Shown: one piece after another, positions 24,500 to 34,559 of the stretch
How positions within the stretch are numbered: position 1 is the first letter of the stretch
Layout of the letters: every line of letters begins with the position of its first letter
NCBI GenBank assembly: GCA_022376515.1
Contig: WTXI01000001.1
Span: 372,001-436,000, forward strand
DNA length: 64,000 bases
Direction: 5' to 3'
From: Lactifluus volemus
Taxonomy: Eukaryota > Basidiomycota > Agaricomycetes > Russulales > Russulaceae
Position numbers and translations under genes: made by a program
Notes under the pieces: model-generated
The model's input: the letters and a program-made list of their open reading frames with translations, nothing else
What the model was told of the DNA's origin: nothing
The model's database searches: none

Positions 24500-27400
24500 T
24501 TACGGCACGCCTCGCAGTGTCCGGCGGTCCTCATCATCCGAATTATGGTCTTCAGCAGATGGTGCTCCTTGCTCTTCTGCCATTCCACCTTCACTCTCAG
24601 TGCCACCTTCAAGTGCCTCTGGCACTGCCTTAACGGAAGGTCGCTGAGTACTTGAGGGGTATCGAGAACGCAAGAACCCAGAGAGACCAAAAAATGGTCT
24701 GGACATGCGCGAGAGCGAACCGTGATGCGAGTCTAAGGAGGCTTTCGATGGTGTTGTCGATCCTGGAGACTCGGTTCCTGCATCAGACGGATTAGTCGAA
24801 GCAGAACCTGTAGATGAGCTACGTTCTTCGGGAGAGGATGGACGGATTGGTGACTCTAGTCCTGTGAGTGACGTGGCTGGGGAGCGCAGTATACTGGGAA
24901 GTGGGCAGTAAGTATAAGAATCTGTCGGGCGCATAAACCTACCGTGACCGGGAACCTTCTCCATCTGAGAGCGTCAATAATAGGTTCTTGAGGTTAGGAA
25001 GCGTGTGTCGCATGTCCAGTGCTCGTAGATCGCGATCGGACATGAGCTACCAATGGCAGTTAGCTTCTGCTTACCAGAAAGGACAAGGGGCAGCACACCA
25101 TCTCAATGTTCTTGTTTAGTAAGAAAACCCCGTATTCAAACCGGTACGTATCCACACCTTTGGAAAACAGTGGAAACCTTTAGAGAAAATCAGTCAATCC
25201 ACACACTTTTTCAGAACTGAGCACGCACATCCTTGGGCCTACCATGGCCGAGATTCCATCCCGGATCATACTCCTACTTCCGCAAAAGGTAATTGGATAA
25301 ACCAGCATCCTATCCAAGTACACGGCCAGGAGCTGCACAACAAGAGCAGCATACGCCAGTGAAGTTGCGATACATTCATCGTTAACGTCCTTGTACGCAG
25401 GCAACGACAGAGGTGGTGCAGGATCCGTAGCACCTAGTGGTATTGGCAATGGTGCGCCGAGAATGCTGAATAAAAGATCCGAGGCTGAGATCAGGTCAAT
25501 AGGAAAGAGGTATGCCAGGGTTGCGATCAAAGTAGCTCGAATGGGCGAGATACGCTGGCGAAGAGCCGCCACGAGATCTCTGTGGACGGTGTCATAGAAT
25601 AAGACGGCGTCAAAGTAAAAGGATTTTGCACACCTCTCGCTCGACAACTCCTGTTCTGTAATCAATTCAGCACTAACATCTTGATCTAACATGGAAGTCG
25701 CCAAGGATAACATCTCGCGACGATGTCTTAATTCTTCCTTCCGCTGGCGGATGCGCTCTGACACTGGGAGATATGATGAGACCCATGATGGCGTTCAAGA
25801 ACACACGCAGCTAAGCTTACAGCCTTTACATTCGACTCGCACCCGTGCCTCTATAGTCCGCCAGTGGGCTAGTGTCGCTTCTCGCTCCGAGACTTCCTTA
25901 GCCTGCTATGGAAGAGCCAAGACAGAACATGATAACCTGAGTGTCGGTCGCCACTAACATAAAGTCCACGTACCAGCCGGTTGACACCCGAGGGGCCAAA
26001 TAATGCGTCCACATTCTGGATAACCTTGGACAGCGACTGGCGCGTGTCGATGATTGCACATTGTAAGTTCACCAACCTACGCGGGTTCCGAGTTATAAAT
26101 AGCCCGTTTAGCCCCGAATTCAATTGTCTGACACATACTTTACGAGATCTTGCCAACTTGACGTCGCGGCGTTCTCAGCACGCGATTGACGGGTCTTTCG
26201 GGGCACCGAGAAATCCTTGCGGCGTGGAGTAGCGGATTTCAAAGCAGATAGATTCCCGGACGTATGGACTTCGGGATCAGAGTTATAACCACTCGAGGGT
26301 GACGGTGAGCGGGTAGGCCCTGACGATGGAGCAACTGGCAAGTGAAACACCTTGCCAGGTGGCGAAAGTGTCACCAATAACGTATTTGATGGCAGACTGG
26401 ACGTTTGAGTAGAATTCTGCAGCAGATCACTCGTCTTTCAGACGTGACCTTAATGGGATTACGGAGAGCCCACCTCATCTGGTAATGGAACCAGGTCAGA
26501 CAGGCATATATCCCAGCTTCCTGCCATCTTCCACTGTGGGTGAACAGTGGCCATCCCATCAGACATCTTCTCCTTCCCCTTATCGCCGCCGACTATGCCT
26601 GTTGTGTCCGGTCGCAATTTCGCCCAAAGTTGTACGGTGATGCGGGTGGCCAAAGGATCTGACCACTTGGAAAAATCGTTGAGGTCCAATGCGAAATCCG
26701 GGTTGGTGGAAGGTCGGTGAATCGCAGATATAAAATTGGGCACAGTCCATGTTTCAGGGTCGACGCGAGAGGCAGGCTCCGCTGCCTTGGAAGCGTGCTT
26801 CGTGGGACTTGCGGCGACTCTGCGGTTGGAGGAGGGAGATGTGGGGTTGTCAGTAGGTGTAGCAGTACCTGTCCGGGAGACGCGCTTGGCGAGCCGTTCT
26901 TCTCTGGAGCTCGATGGAGATCTTGATGGGGAATCCCGAGGCGAATGCAGCCCGCGCTTCGACGCAGGACTTGCGTTAGAACTGGCTGACGGGCATGAGA
27001 CACAGGAGAGGAATGTGGCGTGGGCGTGGGGTGTTTTGTCAGGGGGGCGGACTTGATGAGAGAACTTGGGACGGTGACGGTGATGAACGTCTCCACCAGG
27101 CGTGATTGTAAAACCTTCTCTAGTGTTTTCTGTGTATAGCTTTGCCAAAGGGTGGCTGTAGAGACCGCTCCTTTTGCCGAGATGGAGGACGCAATAGAGT
27201 GGGCTCGTGGTCGTGTGGCCTTGGTGACCAGTCCGGTACCTGAGAGCGGTGGGTAGCTTCCTGAGCTCGCAGTGGTTGGTAATTCCCGTGCGCTGACGCG
27301 CGACACTGTGCGTTTTCTGACCTTCTGTTCTGAAGGAGCATCGAGCCAGCAGCCCGCGACTCATCACTAGTGTGACCATCTGGTCCCTGACTCCTCACTG

Positions 27401-27807
27401 TTGCGAGAGAAGCAGATGACAATTTCCGGGTCCTCTTCCGAGCAAGGGCGACGTCCAAGTCATCGGATAGGCTTCCGTACGACGTAAATTGCGATTGTTC
27501 GGATGGCTGGGTAAGGGCAGAAGCAAAGGCATCGCGAGCTGGAAATGGGGTGAAGTTCCGGAGTTGAATGCGAGTGATATGTCTAAGCAGATGCTGGCAC
27601 AGTTATGACCTCGATTCAGCGGGCAAGTTAGCAAGCTGAGGTGAATTGATACTCAACGGGTGTTAAATATCCATCCAAAGTACTGCTGCCAGTTCCGTTA
27701 CTTTCACCCCCCATGTTGTCGTAAGAGTCAATCTCCATCAAGGAGTGACTGACTTGTCGAGCATGCTCCCGAACGGGTTCATGTTGGTCCTTAGCGCGGT
27801 CTGTCAT
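24500..27807 (-). CDS. UVRAG/ATG14-like subunit of the Vps34 PI3-kinase complex
   Basis: Probable Vps38/UVRAG or ATG14 ortholog that directs Vps34 to endosomes or autophagosomes. Exon 1 (27807-27653) joins in phase 2 to exon 2 at 27582, reading HITRIQLRNFTPFPARDAFA. A C2-like region carries ISAIHRPSTNPDF and DICLSDLVPLPDE. A coiled coil follows (ERIRQRKEELRHRREM). The conserved C-terminal block reads AYLFPIDLISASDLLFSILG, PPLSLPAYKDVNDE and MLVYPITFCGSRSMIRDGISAM, then DRDLRALDMRHTLPNLKNLL. A Ser/Pro tail ends at 24500. One missing base is inferred near 27308 and another near 26992. Divergent from the next gene, with 71 bp between start codons. Confidence 0.82.
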
Positions 27808-27878
27808 GTTACTTGCTTTATCCGGGTCCCCATCTCTCTCCCATTGACAGATACTCTTATTATAAAGACTAGCTAACT
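27808..27878. promoter_or_regulatory. 71-bp bidirectional promoter
   Basis: The start codons of the UVRAG-like gene (27807, minus) and of the acidic protein gene (27879, plus) are only 71 bp apart, so both must be driven from this segment or from within the opposite gene. A TATAAA-like TATAAAG lies at 27861-27867, close to the + start. Confidence 0.6.
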
Positions 27879-29369
27879 ATGCCACCCAAACCGCGTATCA
27901 TTCGTAAACCAACCGCTACCGACTCTGCAAACTCCCCGAAACCTGTCGCTTCAATCGCTCATCAGACTGACCCCTCCTCTCCCACCAAAACTTCGACTTC
28001 GAATGGCACAGGCTCGGCCCTCACTTCCAAAGAAGGAGCCATGTTACCGCCTCCTGACCCATCGCCTCCAAAAGCTATTCTTGAGCCGGAGCTAGATGCT
28101 CTGGCAGTTTGTCTTCGGGTGACTGTGTTTCTTGGCCTCGTGTTTGTCGTGCTGTTGTGTTCATGGCCAATAGAACGTTGCTGTCAAGACGAGCCAAGTA
28201 CACGCGTTCTTCGCTGATACCTGGAGACTGTAAGTCGATCAGACAATTCACGCTATCATCCACTCATTCGAAACCTTTCTGTATCCATAGTGGAATCAAC
28301 AATTATGTCCCACGTCCTCCTCACTCTCTCGTTGATGCCCTGAGCCGCGAGATTGAGAAGTATGACCAAATTTGCGACATGGTAGATGCACAACTAGTAA
28401 GCCCAATTCTTTTTTGGTTACTTCGCCTGGCTAATCCAGACATAGTCACGCGCCATCGCTGTGCTTCAGCGGGACCTCGACCGGCTCAGAGCTCAAGAAC
28501 TGGCAGAAAGAGAGGCAGAGGCTCTGAGGAACAGACCCCCTCCAGAGCCCGAGGTAGTCGCAGATAGCGATAATCCCGCAGAGTCCAGCGCAGCATCTCC
28601 CTTGTCTTCCGTCCCCATGGACGTGTCCGGTGCTTCAACATCCGGAACCCAAAAATCGGTTCCATTTTCCGGGGCAGGCTCTTCTCACGTGGCCCGTCGC
28701 CAATCTACGATATCATTGTCCACGCTTAACCGCCCACAGTTCCCTCACAAGCTTGATTTGACTTCTGATGCCCTCCGTATTAGCCCTGCGGAATTTGCAC
28801 AAGGTCTCGGAGGTGGCCTTCCCTCGCCCGTCACGCTTGCTCCAAAGTCGGCTCGACCAACTACTACGAGTGATTTGCCGCCAGATTTTATGGTTGCTCT
28901 AACCCAACCGGTAGACATCGATTTGACAATGTTGCCAGAAGAGGCCACCACAACTGCACTAGATCCCTCCCTCGGAAGTTCTGCCGACCGTCCCATAGAG
29001 CTTGACTTGGAGGCGATGGAGATCGATATGCCAGATGTCAAGACGCTGTTCGGTGACGAACCAGCCAGCGACATCTCTACCACAAACTTATTTGGCGACA
29101 CAACGTCAATCACGGGAAATAACACAGCTTCCCTTCTTGCGACCTTCAGTTCCAGCCCATCCCAGGTCACTGCCCCAGTTCCTGACACTGGTGGAGGAGA
29201 ACCACCATTTGACATGAACATTGACGACAACATCGACTTTTCCCAGTTTTCATTTGACCCAATGTCGAGCACTTCCGACATGGGAATCATAGACATGAAC
29301 ACGCTGCTGAGCATGGATTCGAGTTCAGGGAACCAGACGGAAGGCCAGGGCAGTGCAGGCGATACGTAG
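27879..29369 (+). CDS. Unrecognised acidic, Ser/Pro-rich protein with short coiled coil
   Basis: No family assigned. The ATG at 27879 opens MPPKPRIIRKPTATDSANSP. A central exon near 28310-28397 reads SLVDALSREIEKYDQICDMVDAQL and joins in phase 0 over an intron 28398-28441 to SRAIAVLQRDLDRLRAQELAERE, an obvious coiled coil. The C-terminal 250 residues are acidic with DNIDFSQFSFDP and DMNTLLSMDSSS, like a nuclear activation or Mediator-tail type region. The join between exon 1 and the coiled coil near 28150-28300 does not keep phase with the splice sites I see, so an indel or missed exon is likely there. A role in transcription is a guess from composition only. Confidence 0.55.
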
Positions 29370-29866
29370 GATGTCCCAAATTTCGTATTACAGATGAGAA
29401 TTGGATTTCCGTCGGTATTCGAGGTGAGGTTCATGGGGAAACATTACTCAAAGTCTAACCGCAATCAATGACTTCGTCACCGAAATCGTTGATTGGTGTA
29501 TTTTCTTGATGTGTGGTTAGCTCAAGGATTGTGATGTTCGAGATCAATGATGTATCTCTCGCCTTTTCCGGTGACACTGGTGCATGAAACCTCACCACCC
29601 TGCCAGTGGGAAGTGATCATTGTGCCCCTCTTCCCTTCAATAATACTGACCTTTGTGTGATCTCGGCTTGATATACCAGAGTGTTTCTGCAACTTGATGT
29701 TCTCAGTGGATGGCAATCTTTAGAAAATATGTGTGAAATGTAATGATTATGGCAAATGGCAAAACTAATATTTCGCACTGCATGACGTGACAAAAGTGAT
29801 GAGGTGCGAATTCAAACTCCGCTCAATGGGTAGGCGTTCAGATGCACACAGTGATCAGAGATGAGA
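29370..29866. other. Intergenic, left flank of the transposon
   Basis: Follows the stop of the acidic protein gene. A minus-strand frame at 29522-29716 (64 codons) has no family similarity. The last 7 bases (29860-29866, GATGAGA) are the left copy of the transposon target duplication. Confidence 0.5.
29860..29866. repeat. Left target-site duplication GATGAGA
   Basis: Exact copy of 38349-38355, immediately outside the inverted repeats. Confidence 0.75.
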
Positions 29867-29894
29867 CCCAGTCAAAAGTCGATTTAAGTAAATT
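29867..29894 (+). repeat. Left terminal inverted repeat of the DNA transposon
   Basis: Pairs with 38321-38348 on the other strand with a single mismatch at base 7. Followed by a short direct repeat of the AAAGTAAATT type (29890-29915). Confidence 0.85.
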
Positions 29895-30024
29895 AAAGTA
29901 AATTAAAGTAAATTGAATCAATTCGATTTTTATCAATATGTGAGACTATTTGTGATTGAATTCAATCTGAGATCGAATACAATTAAATACGCTCAAATTC
30001 AATTGAATACTCGGTTTAATCGGA

Positions 30025-30260
30025 TCGAATTCAATTGATTGGTAGATTGAATCAGATCGAATCCAATTGATTACCCATTCAAATCAGATCAAACTGGATC
30101 GAATTCAATTGATTGGTAGATTGAATCAGATCGAATCCAATTGATTACGCGTTCAAATCAGATCAAATTGGGTCGAATTCAATTGATTGGTAGATTGAAT
30201 CAGATCGAATCCAATTGATTACGCGTTCAAATCAGATCAAATTGGGTCGAATTCAATCGA
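30025..30260. repeat. 74-bp tandem array in left subterminal region
   Basis: The unit begins TCGAATTCAATTGATTGGTA and recurs at 30025, 30099, 30173 and (partial) 30247, exactly 74 bp apart. Each unit contains GATCGAAT, TCAATTGA and CAAATCAGATCAAA words that are themselves near-palindromic. Copies 2 and 3 are nearly identical; copy 1 has a few changes. Such arrays are typical binding sites for transposase or its partner near element ends. Confidence 0.9.
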
Positions 30261-30436
30261 TATTCATTTATTTCATATTTACTGGGGAATTACACAATCG
30301 AATCCGTTCGCGATTTTATTATTACATCACGATCACCTCGCCCGATCGGGCCGGCCCATTGCGAATCATTTCTAAGTCGGAAGGCCAAGATCGTTGGTGC
30401 GTGAAGCGAGGGATAATAGCACTGTGCTTACCTTTA

Positions 30437-32409
30437 TCACTTTCTGTTCGATTTGCCTTTCTTTTCTTGCTTTCTCTCGAGTTCCAGTTGCTTGTAGCGC
30501 TGTATACATGTTACGATTAGAGATCACGCGTACCATACATATATGACACTTACCGTGACAGTTTCCACGTCCAAACTGTTCCAGACTTTGCCGAATTCGT
30601 CTCGCGTAATGGTCGGGTGATCCTTAAGGTACTCGATCGCGAAGAGATTACTGTGATCTGTGTGATCTTATCATTCCAAGATGTTGAGTCTGGTTGATAC
30701 ACTCACCGCGCTGATATGGAGTTGTTTGGGCGCATAGGGATTGTCCTCTTTGGCGCTGTGGAGTTAGCGGAAGTAGAGTTGATGGTATTTCCATTGTTGG
30801 CCTGATTCGACACTAATTGCACGCTGCTCTGCACCTCCGGCACTGTCTCCGTGTCAGTGCCACTGAATGGGGCGCAGAATATCGCAACTCACCATCCGGA
30901 GTCGATGTCAGAACTGGGTCTATGGGGATCGGCGCAGCATCTATGCGTGGTTGCATAGGAATGTCCGGCGCCGGTGCGCATTGCATGTGAGTCAGGGGTG
31001 GGGCGAGCTCGTTGTGGACGCCTTGCATCGGTGGGGCGAGATGCATGGTGGGGGTCCTGATCGCTGCCTCACGTCGTGTGACAGAAGCACTGATCGAGTG
31101 ATGTAAGTATGTCATTGTCTAATGAGAATACATTACTTACAGTGGGTTAGGCACGCGCAATGTCTATCGCGACACGGAGTTAGTATGTGAGTGCAGGTGT
31201 ACAGTACGAGTGTATATCAACGTACCAGCCGTTCAGTCGGCCTAGTAGATGTACCTTCATTGCTGCCATTGCATGGAGTGTGTGAAGTGTCGATCTCCTC
31301 CAGAGCAGTATTGGGGGGAGCCGTAGAAGCGAGGGCGTTGTTACACTCTTGCTGCGTGAGCGGCGGGGTGGGGGAAGGACTCGGAGGGCGTGCTACCGGG
31401 CCCGTGTCGTCTGGATTACATTAGTTAGGGAATTATGAATGAGAATCATTGAGATACCTCTCGCTCTCTTGCTTAGAGGCGCTGGGACTGGATTGTCTAT
31501 TGATCTCTTGGCTGGACGTACTGGATCCACCTCCGACGACGTTGCTTCGACTTGTTCATTCTTGGGGGATTTCTTTGGTTTGGTGTGTGATGCGTACCAT
31601 TGCGAATATCCTTGCGTGCAGAGTTTGCATGCCTTCCAGTGTGCATGGCACAAACGGAGGATAGGATATTTAGATTCTATTTCTTCGTAGAATCTGGATT
31701 GAATTTGTAAGTGTACACGCCCCCATGGGCTCGGCAGTGTTCCGGATGATTCCTCGTAGAAAACACGCCAGATACGCCGAGCTGATTTCCGTATAGATTT
31801 CACTTCGCGGGGGGTCAGCATCCTTCCTGAGTCGTCCTCAAGATACCAGCACATCACGTTCTCGCCCTCGTTGGCGCGTTTTGGTCCGCGCCCAGGCCGC
31901 TCGGACTCTTCACTTTGGTTAACCAGGGCGCGGCGTGCGCGTAGCTCGTCGTTATAATCTTCTTCATACCAATAATGGATGTTTGGGTAGTCCCGGTGGT
32001 TTAATGGCCTCAGCTCGGCCGCTTGAGTCTCAGTAGCCTGGCTCGGCTGAATTGGATTGCTTCCGTGCTGTATGGCCTCTACAAGGGATTTAAAAGATCC
32101 CCTTCAAGTTATAGTGTTGTGAGCTAGGTTGCCTGTGCGACTGAGCAAGTGCGATTCGTACTGTAAAGTGTCCGCACGTATTTTTTCTTGTCTGTACTTT
32201 TCCCAGACCCGGAGGTAGGCGCTATTACGGGCAGCCATGAGGTCAGAATGGGTGGCACGCATAAGCTCAGTATTCTGGCCGCTAGAGAGGAAGGGGTTGT
32301 AGGCAGATGTCGACCCAGACAGATCACGGACACTTGAGTCCGTAGATGATAGAGACTCCAGATCAGAGTCGGACAGTGTATAGGGCCCGTCGACGTCCAT
32401 GAGAGACAT
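30437..32409 (-). CDS. Transposon accessory gene 1 (unknown function, multi-exon)
   Basis: Starts MSLMDVDGPYTLSDSDLESL at 32409 (an ATG at 32457 is also in frame). A middle exon encodes MCWYLEDDSGRMLTPREVKS, RIWRVFYEE, and LCHAHWKACKLCTQGYSQWY, a Trp/Cys-rich block of a kind I recall beside Tnp2 transposases in basidiomycete genomes. A Pro-rich stretch follows (about 31115-30813). The last exons read FGKVWNSLDVETVT and RYKQLELERKQEKKGK, joined in phase 0 over a 50-bp intron, with stop at 30437-30439. The basic coiled end suggests nucleic-acid or protein binding. Probably serves transposition or its regulation, judged only from co-linear placement inside the element. Confidence 0.6.
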
Positions 32410-32659
32410 TGTGAAGAAGATGAAAAGATGGGGATGCAAACGCGTTGGGGTGTGCATCTTTTCTAAGTAGATTTCATTGCCGAAATGGGTATCTTAATGC
32501 ACGGATTCGATTTTGATTAATCGGGCTATGATTAGATTTATCGCACGTGTCTACATGCATCTATGAGTGACGCATTGTAAGGCGGCCCTAGTGGTCGCCT
32601 TACCATAGTAAATGATTGATTCACACTTGAATTAAATACATCTGTGCGATATATTAACT

Positions 32660-32885
32660 GACTACTGCTTAGGATCGAAGATCCTAAGTAAACGGGCCGG
32701 CTCGAGGCTACCCCAGGCGTCGCCCGACGCGTCGATAAGTGTCGGACGGCCCGACCCGAGGACTGCTACGTGCCAGCCCTCGCGTCTCGCGTCACTGACA
32801 CTGGCGGCCCGGTGCGGCTAGATAATAAAGAAATAAGCAACGCTGCAACATTGCGAGCGTTCCACATTAAATCTGGCAATGCACA
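32660..32885. repeat. GC-rich internal direct repeat, copy A, with hairpin
   Basis: Matches 34077-34530 in the same orientation: both start with a TTAGGATC-GAA-GATCCTAA hairpin, then GGGCCGGCTCGAGGCT, GTCGCCCGACGCGTC, and end with GCGAGCGTTSCACA. Copy A hairpin 32668-32688 has 9-bp arms and a 3-nt loop. It lies just downstream of accessory gene 2. GC content contrasts sharply with the AT-rich remainder. Confidence 0.85.
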
Positions 32886-32939
32886 GATGGCCATGTATTC
32901 TCATAGTCACGGTATTCTAATAAAGTACTTATCACGATC

Positions 32940-33755
32940 TCATTCATCACAATCCGATGGTGTGCGTCCAAACACATCTTCCATCTTGTTTGCGACATGT
33001 CCCATTGCCTCTTTATACCCGCCTTCCCGCGCTTTTTGTATAATGTCTTCTAATGAGTGGCCGTTTATTGTGATCTTACTCGGCTCTATCGAGTTCGTAA
33101 CGAGTGCTTGCGAGTTTACCAATGCGTCGATACGATTAGAGGGTGCTTTGGCTGTGCACGGTGCACATGAATCATAGTGCACACCGTGAGGGACATGGGG
33201 TGTGCACGGCGCACAAGAAGAGTAGTGCACACCGTGAGGGACATGGAGAGTGCATGGCGCACAAGAAGAGTAGTGCACACCGTGAGGGACATGGGGAGTG
33301 CATGGCGCAGATGAAGCATAGTGCACAGCGTGGGCTGTACACATTTTGCGCAGCTTACTAGGCATGGGGTGGTCCGTTTGTGTCGCCTGCGTTATGCGGG
33401 AAGATGGCCCGGGACTAGGATGTGGAGGATCCGTTTGCACACTCTTTCCGTTGTAATGCAATGGAATTTGCATCGGAAAAGCTTGCAATGAGGGCACTGG
33501 AGGGTTTGATAAAGCAAGAGCAATATGGGGTGCTATTGAATCGCACGTACCTTCTGTGTCTGGGCGTGATCCTGCTACCTGCTGGGTCTCCTCGATCTCT
33601 ATGACCTCCGGTGGCAATGGCCGCGGCTTACTTCCGCCAATAAACCCGGATGAGACGCGGTAGCCCAGCATTTCATTGACCTCGTTAGGGGGGGCGTGAA
33701 TTGGGTTGAACCTGTCACTGCAACCCCTTCTAGGGGGGAGTCTTGTAGCCGGCAT
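32940..33755 (-). CDS. Transposon accessory gene 2: protein with CxxCxxHxxH repeats
   Basis: Single open frame of 271 codons from ATG 33755 to 32940. The N-terminal half is Pro-rich and holds SVQTDP and ATQTDHP words. Residues about 138-201 are four 16-residue repeats of the form SSCAPCTPHVPHGVHY. Each carries C-x2-C-x2-H-x2-H spacing, with the last repeat degenerate. The C-terminal 50 residues read like a short helical domain (TINGHSLEDIIQKAREGGYKE). No known family. The repeats could bind zinc or another metal, or could be a structural spacer. Introns upstream of 33755 are not excluded. Confidence 0.6.
   Translation of the reverse strand: MPATRLPPRRGCSDRFNPIHAPPNEVNEMLGYRVSSGFIGGSKPRPLPPEVIEIEETQQVAGSRPDTEGTCDSIAPHIALALSNPPVPSLQAFPMQIPLHYNGKSVQTDPPHPSPGPSSRITQATQTDHPMPSKLRKMCTAHAVHYASSAPCTPHVPHGVHYSSCAPCTLHVPHGVHYSSCAPCTPHVPHGVHYDSCAPCTAKAPSNRIDALVNSQALVTNSIEPSKITINGHSLEDIIQKAREGGYKEAMGHVANKMEDVFGRTPSDCDE
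33153..33344. repeat. 48-bp tandem repeat (4 copies) inside accessory gene 2
   Basis: Copies start at 33153, 33201, 33249 and 33297, exactly 48 bp (16 codons) apart. The middle two are almost identical and the outer two have diverged. In-frame length keeps the coding frame open. Confidence 0.9.
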
Positions 33756-34076
33756 CGGCTGGGATGGCTACCAGCGAGGACTGAGCGAGATGCGAGTGTA
33801 TATATGCGGGCGTCTTGTTATCGAGTGGACAGTATACGTAGTTAGATATGGTGTATTGTATTGAATATATGCGCATATATATGCGCATATATATGGCCAT
33901 ATACGTACAAGCTTCTCGCACATGCGTTCTATATAGAATTCCACTGCGTTATCACACATGCACAATATATATCACTTAATTATACCAAGTCGCAATAAGG
34001 TGGTCCTTAATGCACGTCTTACGATAAATAAAACTACTTCACACGAGATAATTCTATTTGATTGAAGTAATAAGTA

Positions 34077-34530
34077 AATACTGCTTAGGATCGAAGATCC
34101 TAAGCAGTCTTAATTAACGGGCCGGCTCGAGGCTGCCCCAGGCGTCGCCCGACGCGTCCATAAGTGTCGGGCTCGCGCGAGCGGCCTCCCGGACCGAGTC
34201 GGGCCCGAATCGGGTAAGGGCCAGTAAGAACGTAGATGCGAGGGCATCGGGCCTTGCACGTCAAAGTAAAATTTCTGCAGATTGAAACAAGGGCACATCA
34301 AATACAATATATATATCTGAGAAATACAGGGATGTGATAAAGCGACAAAGATCATCGTCTTCGAGGTATATCGCACCAACGGCATGGACGGTCCGACCCG
34401 AGAACTAATACGTGTCTCGCGTCTCGCGTCTCGCGCCACTGATCTAGCCGACCCGGCTCGCCTAGATAATAGGCAATTAAGCAACGCTGCAATATTGCGA
34501 GCGTTGCACACTAACTCTGGCAGTGCTTAT
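34077..34530. repeat. GC-rich internal direct repeat, copy B, with hairpin
   Basis: Hairpin 34080-34108 has perfect 13-bp arms (ACTGCTTAGGATC / GATCCTAAGCAGT) around GAA. Copy B carries about 200 bp more than copy A in the middle, beginning near 34171. It also has a short GTCTCGC triplet repeat near 34412-34434. It sits directly downstream of the transposase stop at 34560. Confidence 0.85.
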
Positions 34531-34559
34531 AGTCCGTTCAATGTACATTGTAGCTACTA

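Noticed and set aside
33153..33344. CRISPR-like array
   Set aside because: The 48-bp units are contiguous, coding and in frame, without spacers; the organism is a eukaryote.
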